Source: Coprinopsis marcescibilis
Lineage: Eukaryota > Basidiomycota > Agaricomycetes > Agaricales > Psathyrellaceae
Length of the DNA: 64,000 nt
Direction of reading: 5' to 3'
NCBI GenBank assembly: GCA_004369085.1
Contig: ML210146.1
Coordinates: forward strand, 992,001 to 1,056,000
Part shown: positions 10,586 to 21,254 of the stretch, piece after piece
Layout of the letters: every line of letters starts with the position of its first letter
Position numbering within the stretch: position 1 is the first letter of the stretch
Notes under the pieces: generated by a model
What the model saw: only the letters and a program-made list of their open reading frames with translations
Database searches by the model: none
What the model was told of the DNA's origin: nothing
Made by a program: the position numbers and the translations under genes

Positions 10586-12598
10586 TTATTCTCGCGTATG
10601 TCTTATTTTGTCTGCTAGTCTAGTCAAACTAGCTGACGGCTTGATACTAGCCTGCGCCATTTCATCTACCAGCTGACGCGCCAATCCCCACTCGTTGTTG
10701 CCGGTCAACCCAGCCAACAGAATGTACCATGTAGTTTGATTCAACGGAATACCTCTCTCTCTAATCTCTCGATAATACGACATAGCGTATTCCACTCCCT
10801 CTTCTCGCGATCCATCCAAGCAAGCCTTCAGAATAGTGTGATAACCCGGCAGATTGAGGTGAATCTTTTGAGATCGCATCCTTCGCAGAATCTCATTGCG
10901 GTAGAACTCGACTTGTTCTTTGGTCAACCATCTTCCACGGTGAATGTTGGTTAGGATAGATGTGTATGTGACATCGTTAGGAAATACGAGTCGTGTCTGC
11001 TGCATCCGGTCAAGGAGAGACAATACGGAGCGCAAACTTGTTTCGTCCGGTTGCTGGAGGCGATCGTCGATGAGATTGGTATAAATAGCAACGTTTGCTT
11101 TGATCCCCTGCTCCCCCATAGTCTTCAAAACGAAGTCCACAGCGTCCCGTCGGCCAGCCTTGAGCAAAGATGACAAAATCGTTGAGAATGTCCATACATT
11201 CCCTTGAATATCCTCCTGCTGCATTTCTGCCATAATTTTGCTAATCCCTGGGAGGTCTCCCCGTCTGTGATGGTAGCCGAGGAAAGTGTTGTAAGTGATT
11301 ATGTCAGGCGCAGGTCCTTCAGCTTTCATCTCCTTGAGAAGGTCCCTGGCCTGCTCGAGTGATTGGTTGAGGAGAAGACCGTCAATGACCGTGTTGTACA
11401 CTGACAAGCGATGGCGTTCGCTCCAATCACTCTCCTTCTCGACATCTCTAAACTCTTGGAATTTGTTCATCCCGAACAGAACCTGTTTGTCACGAAGACA
11501 CACGGAGATGAGGGCGCGCCAGGTGAGGGCATCCGGTTTGATATTGTTGGCCAACAGTGCCTTCCAAGATGCGATTGCAGGTGGCGCAAGTCGGAGGTGA
11601 TCAAAGCCGTCGAGTAAGGTCGTCCAGAGGCTAACGGTTCGGGTAAACTTGAGTTCATCCAAGTCTTTCCATAACTGCCCAGCAAGGTCGGGTCTGTCGC
11701 AACGTAATGCAGAGGCTAAAAAGGAGCCCCAAACCGCTTCCGTCACGCAGTACGGGAGTTCTGTGGGTTCGTTTTCATGGGCCGAAACGAGAGGGTTGTC
11801 TCGAGTTATCGCTCCTTTGATGAGCTCGTACAGGTCCCAAAGGGATTTGGCGTCTCGATTCTTGGCAATGAGTTTGACGTATCGCGCAAGAGCGGTTGGG
11901 TCGGAAAGCCAATATGCAACCTTGGCGTCTTGGAATGCAGAGGATAGCTTTTCGTGTACGTGGGTGTTGCTGGATAGTAGTTCGAGGAAACGGGAAGCAG
12001 TGGAGTCGTTCCAGTGAGCACCAGACGATAAAAATGTTTGTCTGGAAGCTTCTGGCGAGCCCTCCAGAGCATGAGCTGCTGTTGCGGCCAGAACTACGCG
12101 CACATGATTGCGTTCTTGAAACGGAATTGTCCTGGCTGGTTCGTCAAATTGAAAAGCCAATGGCTCCTCAACTTTTGATTCCACCTTTCGTCGGAAAGGA
12201 CGACTCGGAGGTTCCGTCTTTGAGGAATAGCGATCATATAGTGCAATGGCAGTCTTGTATTGGGATTTCCGGATGTGTGATAGCAGAATGTCAAAGAGTT
12301 GGGCGTCATGTCCGGACGCTGCCCTGGCAATGGCATGCTCTTCGGTGAGATGACTGGCAGGCAGTCGACCAGTGCGCGATTCCCTTTGGTTTCCCTTGTA
12401 TTGCGTCGGTCGTGCATTTGAGGGGTTCCCAGCATTGCTGGCGTCCTGTGACGAGGGTGGCTTCGGCGAAATTTGGGCATGAGAAGTTGAAGTAGATTGA
12501 CCGGGGCTGGCTAAGGTGTGCTCGAATGCAGGCGAGAGTCGCTTTACGCGACCATTTTTAAAGAATGTCTGCCTGTTCCTGGTTACAAGCGAGAGCAT
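10586..12598 (-). CDS. Pentatricopeptide repeat (PPR) protein, mitochondrial
   Basis: A single-exon gene of about 670 aa. The frame is open further upstream, but the first ATG is at 12598 (MLSLVTRNRQTFFKNGRVKRL), which begins a Lys/Arg-rich, acid-free stretch suited to a mitochondrial presequence. The C-terminal half carries tandem PPR motifs, for example NTVIDGLLLNQSLEQARDL, ITYNTFLGYHHRRGD, WTFSTILSSLLKAGRRD, IYTNLIDD and the final TTWYILLAGLTGNNEW. PPR proteins bind organellar RNA and act in its processing, stability or translation; which RNA is served here cannot be told. The lack of introns contrasts with its intron-rich neighbours. It is convergent with MIM2 (15 bp) and divergent from the cyclophilin gene (158 bp). 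Confidence 0.85.
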   Translation of the reverse strand: MLSLVTRNRQTFFKNGRVKRLSPAFEHTLASPGQSTSTSHAQISPKPPSSQDASNAGNPSNARPTQYKGNQRESRTGRLPASHLTEEHAIARAASGHDAQLFDILLSHIRKSQYKTAIALYDRYSSKTEPPSRPFRRKVESKVEEPLAFQFDEPARTIPFQERNHVRVVLAATAAHALEGSPEASRQTFLSSGAHWNDSTASRFLELLSSNTHVHEKLSSAFQDAKVAYWLSDPTALARYVKLIAKNRDAKSLWDLYELIKGAITRDNPLVSAHENEPTELPYCVTEAVWGSFLASALRCDRPDLAGQLWKDLDELKFTRTVSLWTTLLDGFDHLRLAPPAIASWKALLANNIKPDALTWRALISVCLRDKQVLFGMNKFQEFRDVEKESDWSERHRLSVYNTVIDGLLLNQSLEQARDLLKEMKAEGPAPDIITYNTFLGYHHRRGDLPGISKIMAEMQQEDIQGNVWTFSTILSSLLKAGRRDAVDFVLKTMGEQGIKANVAIYTNLIDDRLQQPDETSLRSVLSLLDRMQQTRLVFPNDVTYTSILTNIHRGRWLTKEQVEFYRNEILRRMRSQKIHLNLPGYHTILKACLDGSREEGVEYAMSYYREIRERGIPLNQTTWYILLAGLTGNNEWGLARQLVDEMAQASIKPSASLTRLADKIRHTRE

Positions 12599-12756
12599 AG
12601 AAATTTGGTTGCCGGATGACGGAGTGTTTGTGACTTGAAGCCTGAGGCCTGCCTGAAGAATGCTCCGCGTCAAGCAGTTGGCTGAGATCCAAATTCTGGC
12701 TTGCGCGACTTGACTTGCAACCACTAACTACTACACAGGTACTTGACAGACTACAA

Positions 12757-14781
12757 ATGGGCCACGGCAATTCAAATAAGCTCTATATCACCCACGCAGA
12801 ACATTCTGGTCTTCATGGCTCCCATTCGTCGTCTACGGGTTATAGGGCGTAAGTCGTCCATATTGTTCTGCAGCAGCATGTCTCAATGTGTATTTCTAAT
12901 TAGGAAGGAAACCGCGTCCTCCAAGCAGAGCATCGTCCCATTCGACTGCTGTGCGATATCCTACCAGCCATTCAGCCACCCCGTCTGTGCCAAAAATACC
13001 GATGGCACTGGAACAGTCTTTGACTTGGTGAACATAATCCCTTGGTTGAAGTATGTTTGTCCATTGGTTCGTCCCGGTTCGGTGAAGGTTAACATTGTGA
13101 CAGGCAACACAACAATACCCATCCAATCACCAAGGAGCCACTATCGCCTTCAGACCTCATTTCACTGAACTACAGCAGAAAGGAAGCGACGAACCAAATC
13201 CACGACCCTATCTCGTTCAAACCGTTCAGCGAGCACTCCCATATCGTTGCAGTGGCCACGACGGGCAACGTGTTTCTCGCGGAGAGTATCAAGGGAAACA
13301 AGGATTTGCTCGCAGACATCCAATTCAAAAAGTGGGTATGCTTGTGCACATCCATATATGTCTTTTAATCCCTATTCCCTCAGAGAGGATGTGATTACAC
13401 TGCAAAACCCTCATGGAATGCCCTCGGCATCGGTACCAACCGCCAGCAAAGTTGCTGCTGCCCAGCAAGTCCAAAAGGCTGCCCCAAAAGCTGCTCCATC
13501 TGCCGCTGTACCTGCAAAGGAACCTGTGCCCTGTACGCATATATCTACTGTTTCCATCGCAGCTACTGAAACCCGCACCCGCATTTAGGGAATATCTCGC
13601 CTTATTCCACAGGACTCCCAGGCGCATCTCTTACTTCAACGTCCGTAGACCCTACAGCGCACCTAGGGCAATCCAAACTGCTATGGGATGAGGTGAAGTC
13701 ATATTACCTAACCTATTTCTGCTGCGCTGACACGCCTGCAGGAAGAACTCATGTTCGAATCCTTTTCGACACCTGTGAAAGGGAAAGGCAAGGAAAAGGA
13801 TGTTGGAAAGCGACGTGCTTATGTCCGGGTGGTGACAAGCTTGGGAGGCGCCAGTTTGAATTTGGAACTCTTTTGCGAAAAGGTACGTCCCGCATACCCT
13901 TGAATCTTTTTGCTCCTCTTAACATGCGGATAGGCCCCAAAGACATGTTACAACTTTTTGATGTTGGCTCGGGAAGGAAAGTATAATGGCTGCCCCTTCC
14001 ACCGTCTTGTGCCAGGGTTCATGGTGAGTTTCGAATTGAACTCATAGGACCATTCCCATGCTGACACCTGAGTAGGTGCAAACGGGGGACCCCACTGGGA
14101 CGGGTGCCGGAGGAGAGTCTTACTGGGGCACGCCGTTCCGAGACGAATACGACAACAAGAATGCTGCATCCCACGATGCTCGAGGGATTTTAGCGATGGC
14201 CAACAAGGGAGCCAACACCAACGGGTAATTCCCTGACATAACATCGGAAACAGCTGACTGACATGCTCATTCCAGCTCGCAATTCTACATCACTTTCCGA
14301 GCGACCGAGCATCTCGATAAGAAGCATACCGTATTTGGCTCCCTTGTTGGAGGAGAGGATGTGCTTGACGCACTGGAAAAGCTTCCTATTAAGCCGGGGA
14401 CAGATAGACCTGCAAAGACGGTGAAGATTACGGAAGTGGTGATGTATGTTTGTTGCATGGTCGAGGAATATGACATGACGTTAATCGCCCTTTAGATACC
14501 AGGACCCCTTCGAGGAATATAAAGTCCGTAAAGCCAAAAAGCTTGCGAAGAGAGCAGAGTCCGGGAAGCCAGGCGCGACTGCTGAAACGAAGAAGGATGA
14601 TGTCAATTGGTTTGGGGTGAAGGTTGGTACAGGCGAGACCACCCTTGGCACTGGAAGCAATTCCGGAGGTGTTGGAAAATACTTGAACTTGAAACGACCT
14701 GTGCCGACTGCCGCAAGCCATGATATGGATGATTCCAAAAAGAAACGAAAGATTGGATTCGGCAACTTCGAAGGATGGTAA
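12757..14781 (+). CDS. PPIL2: U-box cyclophilin, PPIL2/Cyp60 type peptidyl-prolyl isomerase
   Basis: A nuclear spliceosome-associated cyclophilin with an N-terminal U-box-like region. ATG at 12757 gives [18 protein letters not shown], as in the family, then a donor GTAAGT. Exon 2 begins near 12903 and holds [19 protein letters not shown] and [14 protein letters not shown]. The next exon has [19 protein letters not shown] and [20 protein letters not shown], the U-box-like segment. After an Ala/Pro/Lys linker (about 13440-13540) comes the cyclophilin domain: [59 protein letters not shown] and [15 protein letters not shown]. The C-terminus is basic ([14 protein letters not shown]). Active-site residues of the FHR and QFYIT motifs are present. 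About eight exons. The stop is 7 bp from the stop of the convergent VPS20. Confidence 0.9.
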
Positions 14782-14788
14782 CAAGCTA

Positions 14789-15702
14789 CTATCCAGGGAC
14801 CGCAACCCTGGCGCGTTCCGTTGTTGGCTCTGGGAGTGTATATATATTAGAATAGGAATACAGACCTCGATGTCGGTACCTACCTTCCGGAGTCTTGACC
14901 TTCGTGGGAGGCATGTCTGGCACGGAGGGGAGGTCGATGGCTTGAGCAGGTTCAATTTCCTGGAATACATCATGGTCATCTTTGCGTATAGTTTGATAGA
15001 GAAACATAGACACACCATTTCCTCTACTATCTGTGCAAGTTCTTCCTGAACACTTTCTTCTTCCTCAAGCGTTAATGTATTGGCCAACATGTCTCCAAGT
15101 TCCTATTGCAAAGATTGTAAAGCAGTTGGGCCCATGACCGAGTGAAACTACATACCCGTTGATACTCTCTTGCTTCCGCAGTCTCGTCCAGGAGCTTCTC
15201 CACACTTTCAACGTTCATTTCACGATGAATCTCCTTCAAAACATCATTTCCTTGCTTCAACCCGTGCAGAACAGAGACTTCAACGAGGGAAAATTCGATT
15301 GTCGATACCTGGAAGGAATTAACATCATGAGATGAGACTTGTGCAGGTGCTCACAAGCTGTTCAAGGGTCTCCAACTGGGAGTCAGTCTTGACCAATAGG
15401 CCTTGTTGGTATTTGCGTTGTCGAAGGGCAATTAGAGCTCGATCCTTCTGGCCAGCAGCTAGATGTTCCTTAGCGATAACATGTTCACGGTCCAGAACTG
15501 ATTGTATCTGGCTCCACGTTAACTGTATGACCCAGGTACCATTGTGACTGTGCATACCTTCTTCTGATATTGTCGGAGCTTATCTCTCTGCAGTTTAAGG
15601 CTGTATAGAGGGTCAATTAGATACAGTGCTTCCAAACGACACGTACTCGAGGATCGCCCGGTCTTGCGCTGTAATCTTTGGGGTCGACTGGTTGGCCCCC
15701 AT
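14789..15702 (-). CDS. VPS20: ESCRT-III subunit Vps20 / CHMP6
   Basis: Vps20 links ESCRT-II to ESCRT-III assembly on endosomal membranes. ATG at 15702 gives MGANQSTPKITAQDRAIL, a classic N-myristoylation context (Met-Gly with Ser at position 6) as in the family. Then follow KLQRDKLRQYQKK, IQSVLDREHVIAKEHLAAG, ALIALRQRKYQQGLL, SQLETLEQLVSTIEFSLVE, LKQGNDVLKEIHREMNVE, VEKLLDETAEAREYQ and the C-terminal EEEESVQEEL, then EPAQAIDLPSVPDMPP and RARVAVPG. About six introns. The last one (14883-14830, 54 nt) is open and keeps frame, so a retained-intron product would still be full length plus 18 residues. Divergent from the PP2C gene over about 200 bp. Family call firm. Confidence 0.92.
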
Positions 15703-15905
15703 TGGACAGGTATAGGTCTGGGAGACCAAGGTTGTGTTGCTCGTTGTGGCTGGTTTGCACTACGACAACACTCCGACGTCGCGGCCTGACCACATACTTC
15801 ATCGCATTTATTGCTACAGTCTCCCCGAATGACGAAACCGAGTCCTTGTGTATAACCCGAGGTCAATGCCGGTGTGTCGGTGACGGGCGTTCCCATAAGA
15901 AACGA
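15703..15905. promoter_or_regulatory. Bidirectional promoter VPS20 / PP2C
   Basis: 203 bp between the ATGs at 15702 (-) and 15906 (+). No TATA box stands out. Short plus-strand frames that cross it continue the VPS20 antisense and are not supported. Confidence 0.45.
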
Positions 15906-17724
15906 ATGGCGGTGGCGCGCCATTTGAAATTTGGACCCCCCTTTAAACTAATCAGCCACCTCACAAAATCTGGACCGAAAGATTGTCTTTGGAATGCAGT
16001 GAGGACGACTGCCAGAGCGATCTCTCGAATGATTTTGCAAGCCATTCTTCGTCGGTCAACCGTATCGAAGCGAATAGCTCAGCCAGTTGGCAGAGGTTAT
16101 CATGACTACGTTCGCGCCCAGACACCAAGTAATTAGATTTCTCTCTAACTCAAGACGTGTTGCTAACGTCCTATTGCTGCAGATGGTATCGCAAGGATAC
16201 CCCTCTCGTCTCCCAGAGTAATAGGAATTGTCAACGACCGCGGTGACAGAAGGTTTGTCGTGACCCAACTCATCGCTCTAAATTCTGTAAGCTCAGAGCC
16301 CGTCCAGTCACCAGGAAGACTACTATGGCTTCGCAACATTAGCTTTGAACCCAGCGGAACTGCAACTCAGTCACAAACGTAAATTCGGCGTGGACTGGGA
16401 TCCGGAGTCGGTCGGAGAGGCTCTCGCAGGCCAGGTCGTTTTCGTAGGGGTTTACGACGGGTAAGCGCGTCATATGCCTCTTGGCTATTACTGTTCTCAA
16501 GCAGCTATCAGCCACGGTGGATCTGCCGTCTCCCAATATCTTCGACAAGAACTTCATGGGCTCCTCGAATCCGTCCAAACCGCGTCTGTTCCCGAACTTT
16601 ATGACTGGATCAAGTGCCTCGGTGGATACTTCAAACGATTCAAAGGGGGAGCCCTTACTCCTTGGATCAACGAACCTCCAAGCAACGAACTTATGGACCT
16701 GGAAGCCCGTGCCAACCTCGCATTTTTTCAGGTTGGTCACCATCACACACACACTCTCTCCTCGGTCAAAGTTGGCAAAATTCCCACAGGTAGACCGGAA
16801 TCTTTCCAGCGACCCGGTATCTCAAACGTGCGGGGCGACCGCCTCTGTGGCCTTGATGCACTCTCTGGATTCTCCAGGGACTCCGTTCTTTGCTGCAAAA
16901 CGCCTAGCATTGACGGTTGCGCATTGCGGGTAACTAGCGATATCTCGCTCATCCCCACCCAGCTCTAATGTGCTCTCTTCCCAGTGATACCAGAGTGATG
17001 CTATGCCCGGTCCAGGGTGGCAAAGCTTTACCTATGACTGACAATCATCATGCTGATGCAAGGACGGAAAGCATTCGTTTGCGCAAGATGATGGGTTCAT
17101 CCCTTATAACCGACTCTTTTGGTGAATCGAGGTAACATATAGCCACCCTTCAGAAACATGCTTTTTCTAATCCTAAATCAAAGGTGGATGGGAGCTCTAG
17201 TTAATACACGATGGTAAGCACCCGCCAACACAACTCGTTGAATGCGTCTGAACAGTTTATCCGTAGTCTTGGAGACCTACGTTACAAGAAGTTTGGAGTC
17301 ACTCCAGAACCAGAGGTTCGAACCAAACTCCTCAATGGTGCGTCGTTTTTGTAGCCTTAACCGCACGACGTCATGGCCGAACCGACCGATAGGGGAAGAA
17401 TGGGCATACATGGTCCTCGTTTCCGACGGGGTGTCTTCAATTTTGTCTGATGACGAGATCATAGACCTCGCAAGAAATGCGCCGGATCCTCGGACGGCTG
17501 CTCAGAAGATTTTAAAATTCTCCCAAGAGCTTGGAGGAGATGATAACGCTACAGTCATTGTTGTTCCTCTTGCAGGTTGGGGAAAGATTGAAGGTCCAGA
17601 TCAGACGAAAGAACTTCGGGAATACAGACGGATGCAAGCAAGTATGTCATTTTTCTCTTTTAAATTCTTCGCATGTCTCTCATTTGGATAAATAGTTGGA
17701 TCAGAACGACAGCGTCGCATGTAG
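15906..17724 (+). CDS. PP2C-type protein phosphatase, mitochondrial (Ptc6-like)
   Basis: A Mg/Mn-dependent Ser/Thr phosphatase. ATG at 15906 gives MAVARHLKFGPPFKLISHL followed by a long Arg/Lys/Ser-rich leader fitting a mitochondrial presequence. The PP2C core follows across about nine exons: HQEDYYGFATL (an intron acceptor chosen to keep this frame), VFVGVYDG then GHGGSAVSQYL, CGATASVALM, AHCGDTRVMLC (in place of the usual VGDSR), CLGDLRYK, MVLVSDGVSSILSDDEI and LGGDDNATVIVV. The metal-binding Asp residues of the VYDG, SDG and GGDDN motifs are present. It ends VGSERQRRM at 17724. The HCGDTR form and the presequence suggest the Ptc6 branch, which acts on mitochondrial targets and in mitophagy in yeast; this placement is inference. 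The stop is 16 bp from the convergent GGT stop. Confidence 0.85.
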
Positions 17725-17740
17725 TGCCTCACTGAAGTCT

Positions 17741-20317
17741 TCAGATTTGGGGCGTTGCATGGCCGTCAGCTCGCGGATCAGAACCAGCTGCCCACCGAAT
17801 TTGCCCCGTCTCACTCTCGAGTTTCTGGATTATCTGGCCCCTTCCCAACATACCACGCGCAAAACCCTTTACGACACGTGCATCGTGGCCCATATCTTGA
17901 ATATTCAATCAGCCACCTTGGCGAAACTCTATCATGAAATATGCCAACCTTGCAGTGCCCGAACGGTTGCCTCTGGGATATCGTCCTCGAAATACACTTC
18001 GCTATTGATATCCCCGGCTTCCTCTTTCGATCCTGTCCCGGAATTTGGCATCCCAGGAGAGATGCAGAATCTAGGGGCGTCGAGCGCAGCTTGGACAGAA
18101 TACCCTCGCAGGATGTTGAGAAGTACTTGCACATGTCCTTGTGGCTTTAGAACATATAACTTAGTAACTTGTTGTCGGACTTAACTATATAGTTACCTGC
18201 ATGAAACCACCCATGACTCCGTAAGAGAGAAAGAGCTCGTCATTCCTGGTGACGAGAGCAGGGATGATGGTATGATATGGACGTTTTCCGCCCTAAAGAT
18301 GACGTTGATTTTTTGTTCTGGTGGAGATATAAAATGCTTGCGCACCTTGAGAGCGTTAGGATGACCTTCCTCGAGTGTGAAATTACTGCCGCGGTTCTGC
18401 AGCGTGAATCCACAACCTCTGGGAACAGCTATATGGGTTAGATACTGTCAGCATATGCTCTAACCTCTTCGGGTTGCAAACCCACCGCCGGTACCAAATC
18501 CTGCGTAGTTACTTTGGATGTAACTGCAAGCATTTCCCCATTGATCGGTCACTAGTAGGCGATAGGGTACGGTTGGTGATATGTTCCAGTACTGGCAGAA
18601 CCGTCAGTGCTCACCCGTAAAGTACACGGTGTCCGACGAATTGACAGGGTATCCCTGGAAGGCGAATATGATCGGGAGCAGCACATTACGATTACCTGGT
18701 AAGTACTCACATGAACAATGTCCGGATTGGATTTCTTGGAATTGAAGAGTTTGGATCTCTCCGTAAGGTATTGCTTAAGTGCAATCGTTATGAGTACACT
18801 GCAATGGGCTCGACCTTGACCCCTACCTTTCCTAGAAGTTCCTCGACCGGAACATGTTCAACTTCCGGATCTGCGACATACCATTGGCTGTCTGAGAATC
18901 TTTAATAAGGCTGGGTTCCATCACAAAAATAGCGACATACCTGCAAATGCGATTCGCAACGCCTCGATTAGAGTGTGCAGGTACTCCGTAGAATTATGCT
19001 CCATTTCATCTAGAGGGCGGCACAACCCTTGCTCCTGGAGGCTCTCTACGACTCCCAATGCCAGAAGGGCCGTAATACCTTGTCCATTCGGAGGGCACTG
19101 ATCGTTATTCAGTACGTAGAGGGAGGAAATGTAATTGAAAGCGGAAGCACCTCGTACACGGTTACTTCCTTCGCGTAGGTATACTTAATTGGTTCAACAA
19201 ACGTGGTATTGTGAGCTGACAGGTCTTCAAGGTCCATTAATCCACCCTTGCTCTGAATGAGGTCTACAATGGCCTGGGCCACGCGACCTTTATAAAACCC
19301 ATCCTTTCCGAGCGCAACGAGTTCCCGAAAGGTTTGGGCTAGATTAGGTAGGCGGATTACCTCGCCAGGAAGCGGTGCCCTCCCGTCAAGAAGCATCTCC
19401 GACCCATTCGTGGACGCGCATTTGATGAGCCCCTGATTGGCGTTTAATATCAGTGTGTAGAAGGACACCGATTAGACACTCACTTCAGAGCCTTGCCACT
19501 GGATAGTCAAGTTCCATGAGCTCCATTATACAGTAACGTTAGATACGCAGTGCTCACGCTATGGCTCGTCAGCTCTGACACGGGATGTCTGCAACGGTGG
19601 TCAAGGATGTTCCACCCGCGATTGGTGAAAGCTTACCCTTCTTCTGCTAATCGGATGGCAGGAGAAAAAATATCCGCAACGGTCACTGTTCCACTTCCCA
19701 GAAGCTCAATCGTATCCAGCCATGCAGCGGCGGCGCCTGGCGTATCGTAGACACTCACTCAGCGAGTTCCCGCGCCGATAGATGAAGCAACTTACCGGGA
19801 ACTGTCACCGAGTTCAAATCCTCCAACGGAATGCTCGTGCTGAACCCCCGACTCTTTGCGTACTCTATATTCAAGTTCCGAGGAGCTCGACCGGAACCGT
19901 TCATAGCCTTCACTTGCTTCGTCTTTGCGTCATAAAAGAGGCAGAAGGCATCCCTGCATAGCAAAATTAAGACCCTCAGCAATACCTCGACAACGTAGAG
20001 ATCAAGCAACGCACCCTCCAATTCCGCAAGAGCACGGTTCCGTCACATTCAATGCAGCAGACACTGCAACGGCTGCATCGGCTGCAAACGCGAATCATCC
20101 CAGCGTTAATAGCCCCTTTCTTTAGACCACTTTGATTATCAAACTTACCGGCATTCCCTCCTTTGTTGAGAATCTCTATCCCAGCTGCGTTCGCGAGAGG
20201 TTGCGCAGAGGCAACCATTCCCTTCGTCCCGTATACAACCGACCTGCGCCCATGGAATCGAGAAAACAACTGCTCTGGCTGGGCGATTTTGGACCAGTCG
20301 ATCTTTGGTGCTGCCAT
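17741..20317 (-). CDS. Gamma-glutamyltranspeptidase family protein
   Basis: An N-terminal nucleophile hydrolase that cleaves gamma-glutamyl bonds such as that of glutathione. The gene has many introns. ATG at 20317 gives [18 protein letters not shown] with no signal peptide, unlike secreted GGTs. Landmarks: [80 protein letters not shown], then [21 protein letters not shown], where the Thr of SSDT is the expected autoprocessing site and nucleophile. After it come [40 protein letters not shown] and the tail [17 protein letters not shown], then [12 protein letters not shown]. The stop is at 17741. The missing signal and the MVASAQPLA form resemble the intracellular bacterial YwrD-like branch more than classical yeast ECM38; this is an impression, not a tree. 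Confidence 0.85.
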
Positions 20318-20601
20318 GTCGAAGGAATTGCGTTTATTGGGTGTTAATAATACCACTTCCCAAGTCTTGGTATACCTAGTCGCACTTGAACAAGTTCAAG
20401 TCTGAAGAATATTCCGAGTAGACTTTAGCGGAAGGGTACCCGGCTCCATCATGGGGCGAGGAGCAGAAGTAATTGGCGTGGGAGAGCGAGAAACCCAAAA
20501 AACTTGGTCATTGAACTGATGCGCAAGTCAGATATCGCTTGCATGCTCTAATCGGGACACCGCATACCTTGTGCGAAACGTTTATCGACTAATCTGCTAC
20601 T

Positions 20602-21151
20602 ATGTCTCTCGAAGAAAAGTTCCAGGTCCTCTCGGTTGAGTTCCAAAAGCTCCAATCGACGTTGGCGGCCGCTATTGAAAAGCGAGAACGGTTGGAAGCG
20701 CAGTTATCGGAGAACGAGCTGGTGAAAAAGGTTGGCCTTACTGCGTGGTACTCATTTCTACGATCTCCCAACGACGTTTGTTCAAGGAATTCGCGACTCT
20801 GACGTCAGAAAACACCGTCTTCAAGTTGATCGGCCCCGTCCTTGTCAAGCAAGAACAATCAGAAGCGAAGAGCAATGTCAATACCCGGATAGACTTCATT
20901 CGGAGCGAACTGTGAGGACAAGGGGCGATGTAAAAGAAAGATAGAGATTATTAAAACGTTATTCTACAGGAAAAGGGTGGAGGGACAAATAACGGAGACC
21001 GAAACCAAGCAGGAAAAGACGAAGCAGGAGGTGAATCCCAACTATTGTCACTGCGGAAGCTTGTTAAATCCTCCATCGTCCACAACAGCTCGTCGCCATC
21101 CAGACCACAATCCAACAGCAAGCACAGCAACCCCAACAAGTACAGGTCTAA
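20602..21151 (+). CDS. YKE2: Prefoldin subunit 6 (beta-type)
   Basis: A subunit of the hexameric prefoldin chaperone, which hands nascent actin and tubulin to the CCT chaperonin. ATG at 20602 gives MSLEEKFQVLSVEFQKLQ, then a helical coiled coil (AAIEKRERLEAQLSENELV). Next come EFATLTSENTVFKLIGPVLV, RIDFIRSEL, RVEGQITETETKQEK and the last short exon LVAIQTTIQQQAQQPQQV. Four exons; the final intron (GTGAAT...AACAG) falls within KQEL and restores the frame to the TAA at 21149-21151. About 125 aa, as expected. Divergent from the GGT gene by 284 bp and convergent with uS17m (103 bp). Confidence 0.88.
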
Positions 21152-21254
21152 GCTTCCCTCGGAGTGATATCGAAACTGTGCGGAGAAGTGTCGAAACGAT
21201 GATGCAATCCCCCCTCGTCCTTCAGCATTCAACCCAGCGGTGTCGAGGAGTCCA

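Noticed and set aside
12599..12724. Upstream extension of the PPR protein to 12724, which would leave only 32 bp to the PPIL2 start
   Set aside because: The extension begins with a non-ATG codon. The first ATG at 12598 starts a good mitochondrial presequence, leaving a normal 158-bp divergent promoter.
19800..19830. GAGTTCAAATCC resembling a tRNA T-arm (B box)
   Set aside because: It lies inside a GGT exon encoding the conserved SVTVPG region, and no cloverleaf can be formed around it.
20400..20420. GAATATTC palindrome resembling a heat-shock element upstream of GGT and prefoldin 6
   Set aside because: Only two nGAAn units are visible; a functional element normally needs three. The link to a chaperone gene is tempting but too weak.
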